A stretch of 64,000 bases of DNA, taken from positions 1,570,136 through 1,634,135 of the forward strand of contig NC_073746.1 in assembly GCF_029784135.1 (NCBI RefSeq), given 5' to 3'. Origin of the DNA: Toxorhynchites rutilus septentrionalis (Eukaryota; Arthropoda; Insecta; Diptera; Culicidae). Shown piece after piece: positions 22,510 through 34,233 of the stretch (its first letter is position 1; each line of letters starts with the position of its first letter). Position numbers and translations under genes: made by a program. A model generated the notes under the pieces. It worked only from the letters and a program-made list of their open reading frames with translations, did no database searches and had not been told where the DNA came from.

Positions 22510-23109
22510 CACCGCCGTGATCTCGCAAAGTGACGCAACCGCCAAAATTTACATTTTACTTTTTATGTTATAAATCGATAAAGAATACCAAATCCTTTCA
22601 AACGACTACAAAGTTTTACAGAAATGTGAAAAAATAACCCCGTAAATGCTTGAAAACGAAATGGCGTAAGCGCCATTTCCACTGTGATGTGGCGCAACGC
22701 CGTTTCCCTTATGGTGTGACGTAATTTGATTGTGATTCGATGTGATTTTTTTTATCTGTTCTGATGGCATAGAATGAACGAGCAGAGACAGCAAATTTCA
22801 CATAACAACATGTTTCGTAATGGACTTTTGGCATAATGAGAGTCACATGCCTTCAAAACACTTTTTCCGAAGAGCTCGTCATGTCGAATATTTTAATCAA
22901 AAACAGTCGATCTCCATGCAGTGCTACATTACTAACAGCAATTTTGTTTTAGAACTACAAATTATGTACTTAGAAGTTCTATTCATTTTTAAAATATTTA
23001 AAATATTTCAAATATTTAAATTCATAAAATCAAACCCATCTTAAAAGAAAAAAATAATATCCTAGATGTAGGTGTATTGTTGTTCTCACACATTGCACAT
23101 AACGATTGT

Positions 23110-26100
23110 ACCGTTTTGAACACTGGGGAAACAACACGTGTGCCTAAACCTCCTGCTAACCCAAGTACTCTTGACCTCTCGCTTTGCTCGAATTCACTAT
23201 CGTTAGATTGCAAGTGGAATGTAATCCAGGATCCCAACGGTAGTGATCACTTGCCAATCAAAATTTCCATCACCATTGGGTCGAATTCTTCTGAATCTAT
23301 AAACATGGCATGTGACCTCACAAGACACATTGACTGGAAAAAATATGCGGACGCGATTACTCTAGCCATCAATTCCAGAGATGGTTTAACTCCATTGGAG
23401 GAGTATAACTTCCTTTCTCGTTTGATCCATGACAGCGCGATTCGCGCTCAAACGAAACCCATCCCAGGTTCCACTATTCGACGAAGGCCTCCCAGTCCAT
23501 GGTGGGATAGCCAATGTTCAAAGCTTTATGTAGAAAATACGAATGCATTTAAAGCTTTTCGGAAACGAGGAACCATTGACAATTTTCAAACGTATTTAGA
23601 CCTTGAAAATCAATTTAAAAACTTGATCAAAGGGAAAAAACGTGCTTATTGGCGAAATTTCGTGGGAGGTTTGTCACGAGAAACGTCAATGAAAAAATTA
23701 TGGAAAGTGGCTCGAAACATGAGAAATTGCTCTTCATCGAAAGAAAGCGAGGAACATTCACATCAATGGATTTTTAATTTTGCGCGAAAGGTTTGTCCCG
23801 ATTTCGCTCCCGTGCAAAGAATTGTTCGAGATATACCACAAGATAGGTGCGATCTTGATTCCGAGTTTTCGATGGTAGAATTCTTTCTTGCTCTCCTTTC
23901 TTGTAACAATTCGGCTCCAGGAACGGATAGAATTAAGTTCAACTTGTTAAAAAACCTCCCTGATGTGGCGAAACATCGCTTGTTGAATTTATTCAATCGG
24001 TTTCTGGAGCATAATATTGTTCCAGATGATTGGAGACAAGTGCGAATTATAGCTATTCAAAAACCCGGAAAACCCGCGTCCGACTTTAATTCGTACCGCC
24101 CAATAGCAATGCTGTCTTGTATACGGAAATTGTTGGAGAAAATGATCTTGTTTCGCCTTGATCGTTGGGTTGAAACGAATGGCTTAATCTCAGATACACA
24201 ATATGGGTTCCGCAGGGGCAAGGGGACGAATGATTGTCTTGCGTTGCTTTCTTCAGAAATTCAAATGGCTTACGCCGAAAAAAAAACAAATGGCTTCAGT
24301 ATTCTTGGGCGTAAAGGGGGCCTTTGATTCTGTTTCAATAGAGGTTTTGTCAGACAAATTACACTCTCGGGGTCTGTCGCCTCTATTGAATAATATGTTA
24401 GATAACTTGCTTTGTGAGAAACATTTGAACTTTTCTCACGGAGATTCGGCAGTAAGTCGGGTCTCTTACATGGGCCTCCCCCAGGGCTCATGTTTAAGCC
24501 CCCTTTTGTACAACTTCTACGTAAGCGACATTGACAATTGCCTTACACAAAATTGCAGCCTAAGACAACTTGCAGATGATGGAGTGGTGTCTGTTGTAGG
24601 ATCAAACGAATCCGACCTGCAAGGACCCTTACAAGATACTTTGAACAATTTTTCAACCTGGGCCATTGGGCTAGGGATCGAATTCTCCACGGAGAAAACA
24701 GAGATGGTGTTTTTTTCTAGGAAGCATGGACCAGCAAAACCAAAGCTTCAACTTTTGGGTAAACCGATCACTCATGCTATGTCATTCAAGTATCTTGGGG
24801 TCTGGTTCGACTCCAAATGTACTTGGGGGGCCCATATTAGGTATCTGACTAAAAAATGTCAACAAAGAATAAACTTTCTCCGTACAATTACCGGCACCTG
24901 GTGGGGAGCCCATCCCGAAGATCTTATAATGTTGTATCGAACAACTATTCTCTCAGTGATGGAGTATGGCAGTTTCTGTTTTCAATCAGCTGCCAAAACA
25001 CACCTCATTAAACTCGAGCGAATTCAGTATCTTTGTCTCCGTATTGCGTTGGGATGTATGCCCTCAACGCATACCATGAGTCTCGAGGTTTTGGCAGGCG
25101 TACTCCCACTAAAATTCCACTTCAAATTATTATCTCTTCGGTTCTTCATCCGGTGTAAGGTTATGAACCCATTGGTGATCAGAAATTTTGAGCAGCTGAT
25201 CGAGCTAAATTTTCACTCCGGATTCATGAGTTCATATCATGAATTCATCTCCATGCAGGTTGATCCTTCTTCGTATATTCCCAACCGTGTTTGTTTTCCT
25301 GACTACATCAATTCCTCTGTGCATTTTGATCTGTCCATGAAGCAGGATATCCATGGATATTCAGATTATCAACGATCGAGGATCGCTCCAACGATCTTCG
25401 ATTCAAAGTATGGGGGTATCAATTGTGATAATATGTACTTTACTGATGGGTCCTCTATGAATGAGTCCACAGGATTTGGAGTTCAACGAAATTTTTAGCA
25501 CCTCCCACAGTCTTCAGAATCCTTGCTCAGTGTATATTGCTGAATTGGCAGCGATATACTGGGCGCTGGACAGCGTCGCCTCACGACCTGTTGAACACTA
25601 TTACATTGTAACGGATAGTCTTAGCTCTGTCGAAGCTATCCGTTCAGTGAGGCCGGAAAAGCACTCGCCGTACTTCCTTGAGAGAATACGAGAAATTTTG
25701 AGTGCTTTATCCAGACGCTGTTATGTCATTACCTTTGTCTGGGTCCCTTCTCATTGCTCAATTCTGGGTAATGAGAGGGCTGACTCATTAGCAAAGGTAG
25801 GTGCGATTGAAGGCGACATTTATCAGCGTCAAATCGCCTTCAATGAATTTTTTTCTTTAGTCCGTAAAAATACCATCGCTAACTGGCAACGCAAATGGAA
25901 CGAAGATGAATTGGGCCGGTGGTTTCACTCGATTATCCCTAAGGTTAGCCTCAAACCATGGTTCAAAAGTCTGGACTTGAGTCGGGACTTTATTCGCACC
26001 TTCTCCCGATTCATGTCCAATCACTGTTCGTTAGATGCGCTTTCTTTCAATCTTGCCAGCAACAATCTCTGCGTCTGTGGTCAAGGTTATCACGACATCG

Positions 26101-26276
26101 AGCATGTTGTTTGGTCGTGCGAGGTGTATCTTGTCGCCAGATCGAATTTAGAAAACTCCCTTCGGGCCCGAGGAAGACAGCCCAATGTGCCGGTGAGGGA
26201 TGTGTTGGCTCGGTTAGACCTTGATTACATGACCCAAATATATGTTTTCCTTAAAGCTATCGATCTTCTTGTGTGA
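23110..26276 (+). pseudogene. LINE copy A ORF2: endonuclease end, reverse transcriptase, RNase H
   Basis: Order: endonuclease C-part (VLNTGETTR, LDLSLCSNSLSLDCK, GSDHLPIKISI); RT (NSAPGTDRIKFNLLKNLP, SYRPIAMLSCIRKLLEKMI, TQYGFRRGKGTNDCLALLS, GVKGAFDSVSIEVL, MGLPQGSCLSPLLY, catalytic LRQLADDGVVSVVG); RNase H (YFTDGSSMNESTGFG, YIAELAAIYWALDS, TDSLSSVEAIRS, WVPSHCSILGNERADSLAKVG). A C-terminal Cys/His segment (CVCGQGYHDIEHVVWSC) follows. A nine-A run at about 24278-24286 shifts the frame before motif A, and a second shift lies near 25480 in the RNase H. An RNase H after RT places it in the I group. Confidence 0.92.
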
Positions 26277-26605
26277 TTGTACCTATGTCCTTATACCCTC
26301 CTATTCATCCATTGCGAGCTATTGGCACCCTTGGAATAAACAGTAAAATAAGTTGAAATGTAAATATACAATAGATATACGAATAGATTTAAGAATCGAG
26401 TGTGATCATCAACATTGTAACAATTCCCTTATATCCCATCCCTTTCCTGAAAGAATATGTCACCCTCTAAACTCGAGTAAACCGCGAGTAATCGGTTTTC
26501 CACCTTACTAACCATAGTGTTAGGAAAATTATTTATGTATAGTTTTAAAACATATATTTAAGAATTCGGCTCCTTTAAAAATAAACGATTTATATAAAAA
26601 AAAAA
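23110..26605 (+). mobile_element. I-clade LINE copy A, 5' truncated
   Basis: A non-LTR retrotransposon beginning within the endonuclease domain (ACCGTTTTGAACACTGGGG at about 23110) and ending with a 10-base poly(A) at 26596-26605 after CGGCTCCTTTAAAAATAAACG. It is closely related to copy B on the opposite strand at 30.2-35.9 kb. ORF1 and the first two-thirds of the endonuclease are missing, as expected for incomplete target-primed reverse transcription. Confidence 0.92.
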
Positions 26606-27255
26606 TAATTGTTACAATCGGGTTCTCAACTATGTGAGCCTGCTCGGCGCATGCTACAAAGTCGGATAATGTGTAGAACTTTTCTACCTGAAGCTTTCTC
26701 GTGCTCCGCTCAACGGCGGTATTTTGGAGAAAATAATTGGTAACAGATTCTCGTATTATTTGATAGATGAACGCCAATCGGTTGTGGAAACTGTGATAAA
26801 AATTTGCTGTTTCCACAACAAACTGGCGTTGGTAACATAGCTTAGATAAAACTGCATTTTTTCAAAAATCAAGCAGATGGCAATGTTTTTCCATCAATTG
26901 TATACAATTTGTACAGAACATATTTTCGTAATGTACGCGTATGCTGATTATACATGAAATTTTGCGAAAAGTCTCGTACTGAAAATTCTTCCCTCTGGCG
27001 CTTGCGTCACTTTGCGAAATTACGGCAGTACAGGTGTACCAGATTATCTGTATCGTTCACGAAAATTATTCATACAGATAAAATAGCGTGCAGAATCACG
27101 GCATTTTGTTCATAAAATCTACGAATTGATAAATTTTGTTGATTCAAATCAGTTTTCGGGTTATTTTTTCTAACAGAATTGAACTCGAGGAAAAAAAATA
27201 AATTTATTCTTTTCGTTAAAATTTGTCTGTGTTGTTCTTCAAAGAATTAACATTG

Positions 27256-27272
27256 TTTGTTTGTTTGTTTTT
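27256..27272. repeat. (GTTT)n short repeat
   Basis: About four GTTT units, a few bases before the start of recognisable LINE sequence. Confidence 0.8.
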
Positions 27273-27495
27273 CCAGTCCTGGATACCAAGGGCTTTTTTG
27301 GAGAATGGAAGCAACGGTGTCATGTATTCATCAATGTTTCAATGACGGATCCATTGTTTATTGACGCCGTCAACAAGACGTACGATACTGGCTTTTAATT
27401 CAGCCGTATCAGACTGCAGTAGAGAAACGTTGGTAAACCATATTTTCTATTGTGACTATTTAGAAAAAAATATATTAAATCGTTGAAACACGGCC

Positions 27496-28692
27496 TGTAG
27501 TAGATGCTACGAAAAGATCGAAGATCCTCATACAGAAGCGATAGAATGTTATGGCAAGTGCCATGAGACAATGCACATTGAATGTTTACCTGACGCGGCG
27601 CGTGAAAATATAGACGTTTTAAGAAAAATTAAAAACGTTGTTTTTGTGTGATATACTTGTCTCTTATTGAATGAGAATGGTTTCGGAAATAATCACTTTG
27701 ATGACTCCGTTAGTCAAATTCTTAATAATATTAAAGAGCTAAAATGTTTGATTGATTTGGCAAACAATTTTGAGCAGAAGGTAAGAGAGGCAGTTAGAGC
27801 AGAATTAAGCATTTTAATAAAAAATAAACAATGTTGTAATGAACGCAGGTGCAGAGGAGACACCTCAGCGATACAGTTTGCGTCCAAATTCAAAGAAACG
27901 CCGGAGTGAAGACAAAGCAGATCAAAATGTGACTCCGCTTAGTTTTGCTGTGGTTTTAAGGGAAGATAAAACGATAAACGAAAATAGAACCGAACCGAAG
28001 AACACCACAAATAATACATTGAACAGAGATAAAGTATTAATCATTAAGCCGAAAAATACACAGGAATCGGATATAACGCGGAAATTATTGAAAGAAAATG
28101 TTATTCCTAATTAATATAAATTGATTAAGAAATGGTAAAAAGGGCTCAGTTGTTATCTCCGCTTCGGATAAAAATTCGGTTGAGTTGTTAAAAGCAAATG
28201 TTGAGAAAAATCTTGGCAAGGACTATGAGGTCACGATACCGGAAGCGTTAAAACCAACGGTTAGAATAATTGGATATAGTGACGACATGAATCAGAATGA
28301 GTTGAAAACGACATTAATGAAACAAAACCCAATAATGCAGAGCAGCAAGCATTTTAAATTACGAAAAGTTTACTGCAATAACAAAATTAAATATAATAAA
28401 TATAGTGCGGTTATAGAAGTGGATGGAGAAACACGTACAAAATTGATGGAAAATAAATCAGTATTTTGTGGTTTTGAGAAAAATTGTTGATGGATTGACG
28501 ATTCTCAGATGTTTCAAATGCTGTGATTACGGTCATAAGATTGTAGATTGCAAAGCTACATCGAGCGTATGTCCAAAATGTGGAAATAATCATGAGTTTA
28601 AAAATTGTACGTCTGAAGAAATTAAATGTCCAAATTGTACGAAAATTAAAAACGAGCGGAGAATTGAAATTGATACAAATCATTTTGCATAG
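27496..28692 (+). pseudogene. LINE ORF1 with PHD-like and CCHC zinc fingers
   Basis: An RNA-binding ORF1 in several frames. The first block has PHD-like spacing: CSRCYEKIEDP, ECYGKCHETMHIEC, then VFV followed by TGA (27649-27651) exactly where a Cys would complete the last pair (next residues YTCLLLNENGFG). The same frame continues as a coiled region to about 27907. A frameshift leads to QRYSLRPNSKKRRSED, then a basic linker, a domain TVRIIGYSDDMNQNELKTT, and knuckles CFKCCDYGHKIVDC and CPKCGNNHEFKNC followed by CPNC. PHD-like fingers are known in ORF1 of CR1-related LINEs. It is broken by at least one nonsense codon and three frame changes. Confidence 0.7.
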
Positions 28693-28873
28693 AGTGCTAA
28701 CTGTCCTATATTTCTACGTATATATAATAGGAAGAAGGAATTGGTAGACTACTCTGTTTAGCAATCCAAGAAAGAAGTGAATCATAAACATGAAACACTT
28801 TATCTAAATGTCGCCGTTCTACGCACACATTTCGACGAAATAGAGTTACTTTTATTCAAGAAAAAAACCGAAA

Positions 28874-29332
28874 GTGTTAGTTATGGTGGAAACACACCTT
28901 ACAGAAATGTCTGAATTAAATGGATTCAATGTTGTTGAATACACAATGGTGAATTGCTTGTCCAGATCTGTGCAAAAAAAAGTGCCTGGAATCTATGCTG
29001 GAATATACCATTCACCTAGTAGCAGTGACAAGAACTTTTTAGTATTTTTGGAAGATGTATGGATACAAAAAATGCTGTTGCATGAAGAAAAACGAATCGT
29101 GGTAACTGGTGATTTCAACATTGATTGGGCAGAGCATTCAAAATCCGCTGATTTGAAATCACTAACTGAAGCCTCCAGATTCAAACAAAGGGTTACTAAT
29201 TACACCAGAATTACAAGAACAACTTCGACGACTACTAATTTGATTTTTAGAAATTTTGACAATGGAGTAGTTGAAACTCTTAATGACAACAAAATCTCGG
29301 ATCATGAAACAATCGGTATGATCTTAAATTAA
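28874..29332 (+). pseudogene. LINE ORF2 apurinic-like endonuclease, 5' portion
   Basis: The endonuclease nicks target DNA for target-primed reverse transcription. Visible motifs are VMVETHLTE (catalytic Glu motif, ET), IYAGIYHSPSSS, VVTGDFNIDW (GDFN) and the final KISDHETIG (SDH). The early part (the QWNIRS-like motif) is missing or out of frame upstream. The frame ends at about 29332, 40 bases before the mariner insertion, and the protein resumes at about 36 kb. Confidence 0.8.
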
Positions 29333-29375
29333 TTTGAAGCTGATGTTTCCGAGATTAAATGGAACAAATCAAATA

Positions 29376-29400
29376 CAGGGTGGGCCATTTAAAGTGGAAG
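29376..29400. repeat. DD41D mariner terminal inverted repeat, left
   Basis: 25 bp, the exact reverse complement of 35931-35955, outer base next to TA. Confidence 0.95.
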
Positions 29401-29490
29401 GATTTGTTTTTGCAACAGCAAAGTAAAGAAGTGGAATTTTAAGTTTTTTTTTTAAATTCATTTATTTTGGTCCAAGGAGATTTTTTCTAA

Positions 29491-30177
29491 CTACTTTTTG
29501 ATTATGATATCTCGTAAATGACCGCCTCTGGCCTTGACCGCAAAATGTGCCCTTTTTTCGGCATTTTCCATCACTTTGCCCAATGTTTCGGCCGATATGG
29601 CAGCAATTTCTTGTCGGATATTGTCTTTCAGCGCAGCCAGGGTCCTTGGTTTACCTGTGTATACCTTGGATTTTAAATATCCCCATAAAAAAAAGTCAGG
29701 AGGCGTCAAATCAGGTGATCTCGGTGGCCAGTCATAATCGCCGTTTTTCGATATTAATCTTCCGGGGAACATTTCGCGCAATAATTTGGTCGTGGCAGCC
29801 GCTGTATGGCATGTAGCGCCGTCCTGTTGGAACCAGTAATTGTCCAATTCATTTTCACGAACAAATGGCAATAAAAAGATGCCTAACTCTTGCGAACGAT
29901 GGCGACCTGATGTCGATGGAGTCTCTGCAACACTGGCTCGAACGGCATCAATATTCTCGTCGAAACGTCTTGGTCGTTGTCTGGACAGATGACTGGCATT
30001 ACCAACACTACCAGACGATATAAATTTGGCATATAATCGACGTATAGTGTTGTCTCCAGGCGATGTTTTAACTTTATTTTTATTTTTCCACGCACGTTTA
30101 GTTAACACAATTGAGAAGTTATTTTGAATGTACAGCTGAACAATTTCAGCGTGTTGTTTAGGTGTGTATTGTTCCAT
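29491..30177 (-). CDS. DD41D mariner transposase, internally deleted but in frame
   Basis: 228 residues from ATG 30177 (MEQYTPKQHAEIVQLYIQNN), versus about 340 in related transposases. The N-terminal HTH half (TIRRLYAKFISSGSVGNAS, DAVRASVAETPSTSGRHRSQELG) is joined directly to FLLPFVRENELDNYWFQQDG. The segment that should carry the first catalytic Asp is missing, with the frame preserved. The second motif QQDGATCHTA and the third RSPDLTPPDFFLWG remain; the spacing from the Asp of QDGA to the last Asp is 41 residues. It lacks catalysis but keeps DNA binding, so it could in principle act as a repressor; that is inference. Confidence 0.85.
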   Translation of the reverse strand: MEQYTPKQHAEIVQLYIQNNFSIVLTKRAWKNKNKVKTSPGDNTIRRLYAKFISSGSVGNASHLSRQRPRRFDENIDAVRASVAETPSTSGRHRSQELGIFLLPFVRENELDNYWFQQDGATCHTAAATTKLLREMFPGRLISKNGDYDWPPRSPDLTPPDFFLWGYLKSKVYTGKPRTLAALKDNIRQEIAAISAETLGKVMENAEKRAHFAVKARGGHLRDIIIKK

Positions 30178-30204
30178 GGTTAAAATTGTACTGAAATGAC
30201 GCTT

Positions 30205-30216
30205 CCAACGCGGTAT
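30205..30216. repeat. Target-site duplication of LINE copy B, 3' side
   Basis: CCAACGCGGTAT, repeated at 35869-35880. Confidence 0.92.
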
Positions 30217-30590
30217 TTTTTTTTTTATTAAATCGTTTATTTTTACAGGCTCAGTTACATAAGTTTAAAGGAGCCAAACTCCTATCTGTATAGTTACAAG
30301 TATATATAAACATTTTTTAATAATTCTAATGTTAATGAAGAAGAGAACCGATTACTCGCGGCTTGCTCGAGTTTAGAAGGGTGACATTTTGTTTCAGGAA
30401 AAGGATGGGATATAAGGATATGTTGACAATGTTCACACTCACATTCGCACTCACATTCATCATACTCAATTCTTAAGCCTATCTTATATCTAACATGTAT
30501 TTACATTTCACCTTATTCTATTGTTAGTAAGAAGGGATTTGATTTCTCGCGAAGGAAAAGGAAAAGGAGAATATAAAGATATAAGGACAA

Positions 30591-33500
30591 TCACACACGA
30601 AGATCGATAGCTTTTAGGAAGACATATATTTGGGACATGTAATCAAGGTCTAACCGAGCCAACACATCTCTCACCGGCACATTGGGCTGCCTTCCTCTAG
30701 CCCGAAGAGAGTTTTCTAAATTCGATCTGGCAACAAGATACTCCTCGCACGACCAAACAACGTGTTCGATGTCGTGGTAACCTTGGCCACAAGCACAGAT
30801 ATTGCCATCGGCAAGATTGAAACGAAAGAGTAGCGCATCTAACGAACAGTGATTGGACATGAGTCGAGAGAAGGTGCGAATAAAGTCCCGACTTAAGTCC
30901 AGACTTTTGAACCATGGTTTGAGGCTAACCTTATGGATAATCGAGTGAAGCCACCGACCCAATTCATCTTCGTTCCACTTACGTTGCCAGTTAGCGATGG
31001 TATTTTTACGGACAAAAGAATAAAATTCATTGAAAGCGATTTGACGCTGATAAATATCGCCTTCAATTGCACCTACCTTTGCCAATGAGTCAGCCCTCTC
31101 GTTACCCGGAATTGAGCAATGTGAAGGGACCCAGACAAAGGTAACGACATAACAGCGTCTGGTTAAAGCACTCAAAATTTCTCGTATTCTCTCAAGGAAG
31201 TACGGCGAGTGCTTTTCCGGCCTCACTGAACGGATAGCTTCGACAGAGCTAAGACTATCCGTTACAATGTAATAGTGTTCAACATGTCGTGAGGCGACGC
31301 TGTCCAGCGCCCAATGTATTGCTACCAATTCAGCAATATACACAGAGCAAGGATGTGGGAGGTGCTAAAAATTTCGTTGAACACTCCAAATCCTGTGGAC
31401 CCATTCATAGAGGACCCATCAGTAAAGTACATATTATCACAATTGACACGCCCATACTTTGCATTGAAGATCCTAGGAACGATCCCCGATCGATGATAAT
31501 CTGGAATTCCATGGATTTTCTCCTTCATGAACAGACCAAAATGTACAGAGGAATTGATGTAGTCAGGAAAACAAACACGGTTGGGAGTATACGAAGAAGG
31601 ATCAACCTGCATGGAGATGAATTCATGATATGAGCTCATGAATCCTGAATGAAAATTTAGCTCGATAAGCTGCTCAAAATTTCCGATCATCAATGGGTTC
31701 ATAACCTTACACCGGATGAGGAACCGAAGAGATAATAAATTGAAGCGATCTTTTAGTGGGAGTAGGCCTGCCAAAACCTCGAGACTCATGGTATGCGTTG
31801 AGGGCATACATCCCAACGCGATACGGAGACAAAGATACTGAATTCGCTCGAGTTTAATGAGGTGTGTTTTGGCAGCTGATTGAAAACAGAAACTGCCATA
31901 CTCCATCACTGAGAGAATAGTTGTTCGATACAACATTATAAGATCTTCGGGATGGGCTCCCCACCAGGTGCCGGTAATTGTACGGAGAAAGTTTATTCTT
32001 TGTTGGCATTTTTTACTCAGATACCTAATATGGCCCCCCCAAGTATATTTGGAGTTGAACCAGACCCCAACATAGCATGAGTGATCGGTTTACCCAAAAG
32101 TTGAAGCTTTGGTTTTGCTGGTCTATGCTTCCTAGAAAAAACCACCATCTCTGTTTTCTCCGTGGAGAATTCGATCCCTAGCCCAATGGTCCAGGTTGAA
32201 AAATTGTTCAAAGTATCTTGTAAGTGTCCTTGCAGGTCGGATTCGTTTGATCCTACGACAGACACCACTCCGTCATCTGCAAGTTGTCTTAGGCTGCAAT
32301 TTTGTGTAAGACAATTGTCGATGTCGCTTACATAGAAGTTGTACAAAAGGGGGCTTAAACATGAGCCCTGGGGGAGGCCCATGTAGGAGACCCGATTTAC
32401 TGTCGAATCCCCGTGAGAAAAATTCAACTGTTTCTCACAAAGCAAGTTATATAACATATTATTCAACAGAGATGGCAGACCCCGAGAGTGTAATTTGTCT
32501 GACAAAACCTCTATTGAAACAGAATCAAAGGCCCCCTTTATGTCCAAGAATACTGAAGCCATTTGTTTTTTTCGACGTAAGCCATTTGAATTTCTGAAGA
32601 AAGCAACGCAAGACAATCATTCGTCCCCTTGCCCCTGCGGAACCCATATTGTGTATCTGAGAGTAAGCCATTCGTTTCAACCCAACGATCAAGGCGAAAT
32701 AAGATCATTTTCTCCAACAATTTCCGTATACAAGACAGCATTGCTATTGGGCGGTACGAATTGAAGTCGGACGCGGGTTTTCCGGGTTTTTGATTAGCTA
32801 TAACTCGCACTTGTCTCCAATCATCTGGAACAATATTATGCTCCAGAAACCGATTGAATAAATTCAACAAGCGATGTTTCGCCACATCAGGGAGGTTTTT
32901 TAACAAGTTGAACTTAATTCTATCCGTTCCTGGAGCCGAATTGTTACAAGAGAGGAGAGCAAGAGTGAATTCTACCATCGAAAACTCGGAATCAAGATCG
33001 CACCTATCTTGTGGTATATCTCGAACAATTTTTTGCACGGGAGCGGAATCAGGACAAACCTTCCGTGCAAAATTAAAAATCCATCGATGTGAATATTCTT
33101 CGCTTTCATTCGATGAGAGCCACTTTCCATATTTTTTTCATTGACGTTACTCGTGACAAACCTCCCACGAAATTTCGCCAATAAGCACGTTTTTTCCCTT
33201 TGATCAAGTTTTTAAATTGATTTTCAAGGTCCAAATACGTTTGAAAATTCTCAATGGTTCCACGTTTCCGAAAAGCTTTAAATGCGTTCGATTTATCCTG
33301 ATAAAGCTTGGAACATTGGCTATCCCACCATGGATTGGGAGGCCTTTGACGAAAAGTGGAGCCTGGGATGGGTTTCGTTTGAGCGCGAACCGCGCTGTCA
33401 TATATCAAACGAGAAAGGAAGTTATACTCCTCCAATGGAGGCAAACCATCTCTGGAATTGATGGCTAGAGTAATTGCGTCCGCATATTTTTTCCAGTCAA

Positions 33501-34233
33501 TGTGTCTTGTGAGGTCATATGCCATGTTTATAGATTCAGAAGAATTCGAACCAATGGTGATGGAAATTTTGATTGGCAAGTGGTCACTGCCGTTGGGGTC
33601 CTGGATTACATTCCACTTGCAATCTAACGATAGTGAATTCGAGCAAAGCGAGAGGTCAAGAGCACTTGGTTTAGCAGGAGGTTTAGGAACACGTGTTGTT
33701 TCCCCAGTATTCAAAACGGTCATATTGAAGCTGTTACAAAGGTCATATATCAACAATGAACGATTGTCGTCGTACTGTTCCCCCCGGGCAGTTCCGTGAG
33801 AGTTGAAGTCTCCCAAGATCAATCGTGGCTCAGGAAGGAGTGAGCACATGTCAACAAGTTGATTGCGGCTAACCGCAGCTCTCGGAGGCCAATACAAGCT
33901 GACAATACAGAGGTCTTTGCCTCTGATGTTTGCATGACAAGCAACAGCTTCGATCCCTCCAATAGGTGGAAGGTCAATTCGAAAAAATGAGTGGCACTTA
34001 TTGATACCCAATAGCACCCCTCCGTATCTGCCATCACGGTCCAAGCGTATGATATTAAAATCGTGGAAAGAGAGATCATCTCGCGAAGAAAGCCATGTTT
34101 CGGACAGAGCAAAAACATCACAATTGAACTTATGAATTAAAAATTTGAATGTATCCAATTTAGGGATAAGACTACGACAATTCCACTGTAAAACAGTGAT
34201 ATCTCCGATCTCTCTATTTAAATTAGACATCAA
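30591..34233 (-). pseudogene. LINE copy B ORF2: endonuclease, reverse transcriptase, RNase H
   Basis: The endonuclease is complete in the first frame: LQWNCRSLIPKLD, ALSETWLSS, LILGDFNSHGTA and GSDHLPIKISI. It is followed by RT (NSAPGTDRIKFNLL, YGFRRGKGTNDC, LDIKGAFDSVS, GLPQGSCLSPLLY, LRQLADDGVVSV) and RNase H (YFTDGSSMNGSTGFG, IAELVAIHWALDS, WVPSHCSIPGNERADS), then CACGQGYHDIEHVVWSC. Frames change near 33110, at a seven-A run at about 32565, near 32070 and near 31350. Copy C has no shift at the A-run, so the ancestral frame is recoverable by comparison. Dead as assembled. Confidence 0.92.

Larger units (their letters stand above)
22510..27028. mobile_element. Non-autonomous TIR element split by LINE copy A
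   Basis: The left end (22510 on) has CTCGCAAAGTGACGCAACCGCCA and the right end (to 27028), inverted, has TTCGCAAAGTGACGCAAGCGCCA. Both are preceded by a CCG-containing start and flanked by TA (22508-22509, 27029-27030). Without the 3.5-kb LINE the element is about 1 kb. The left arm has subterminal echoes of the end (TGGCGCAACGCCG, GTGTGACGTAATTTG). No transposase is seen, so the superfamily is undetermined. Confidence 0.6.

Noticed and set aside
27649..27651. TGA read as a recoded codon in the LINE ORF1
   Set aside because: The same ORF has other frame lesions, and a Cys-to-stop point change is simpler.
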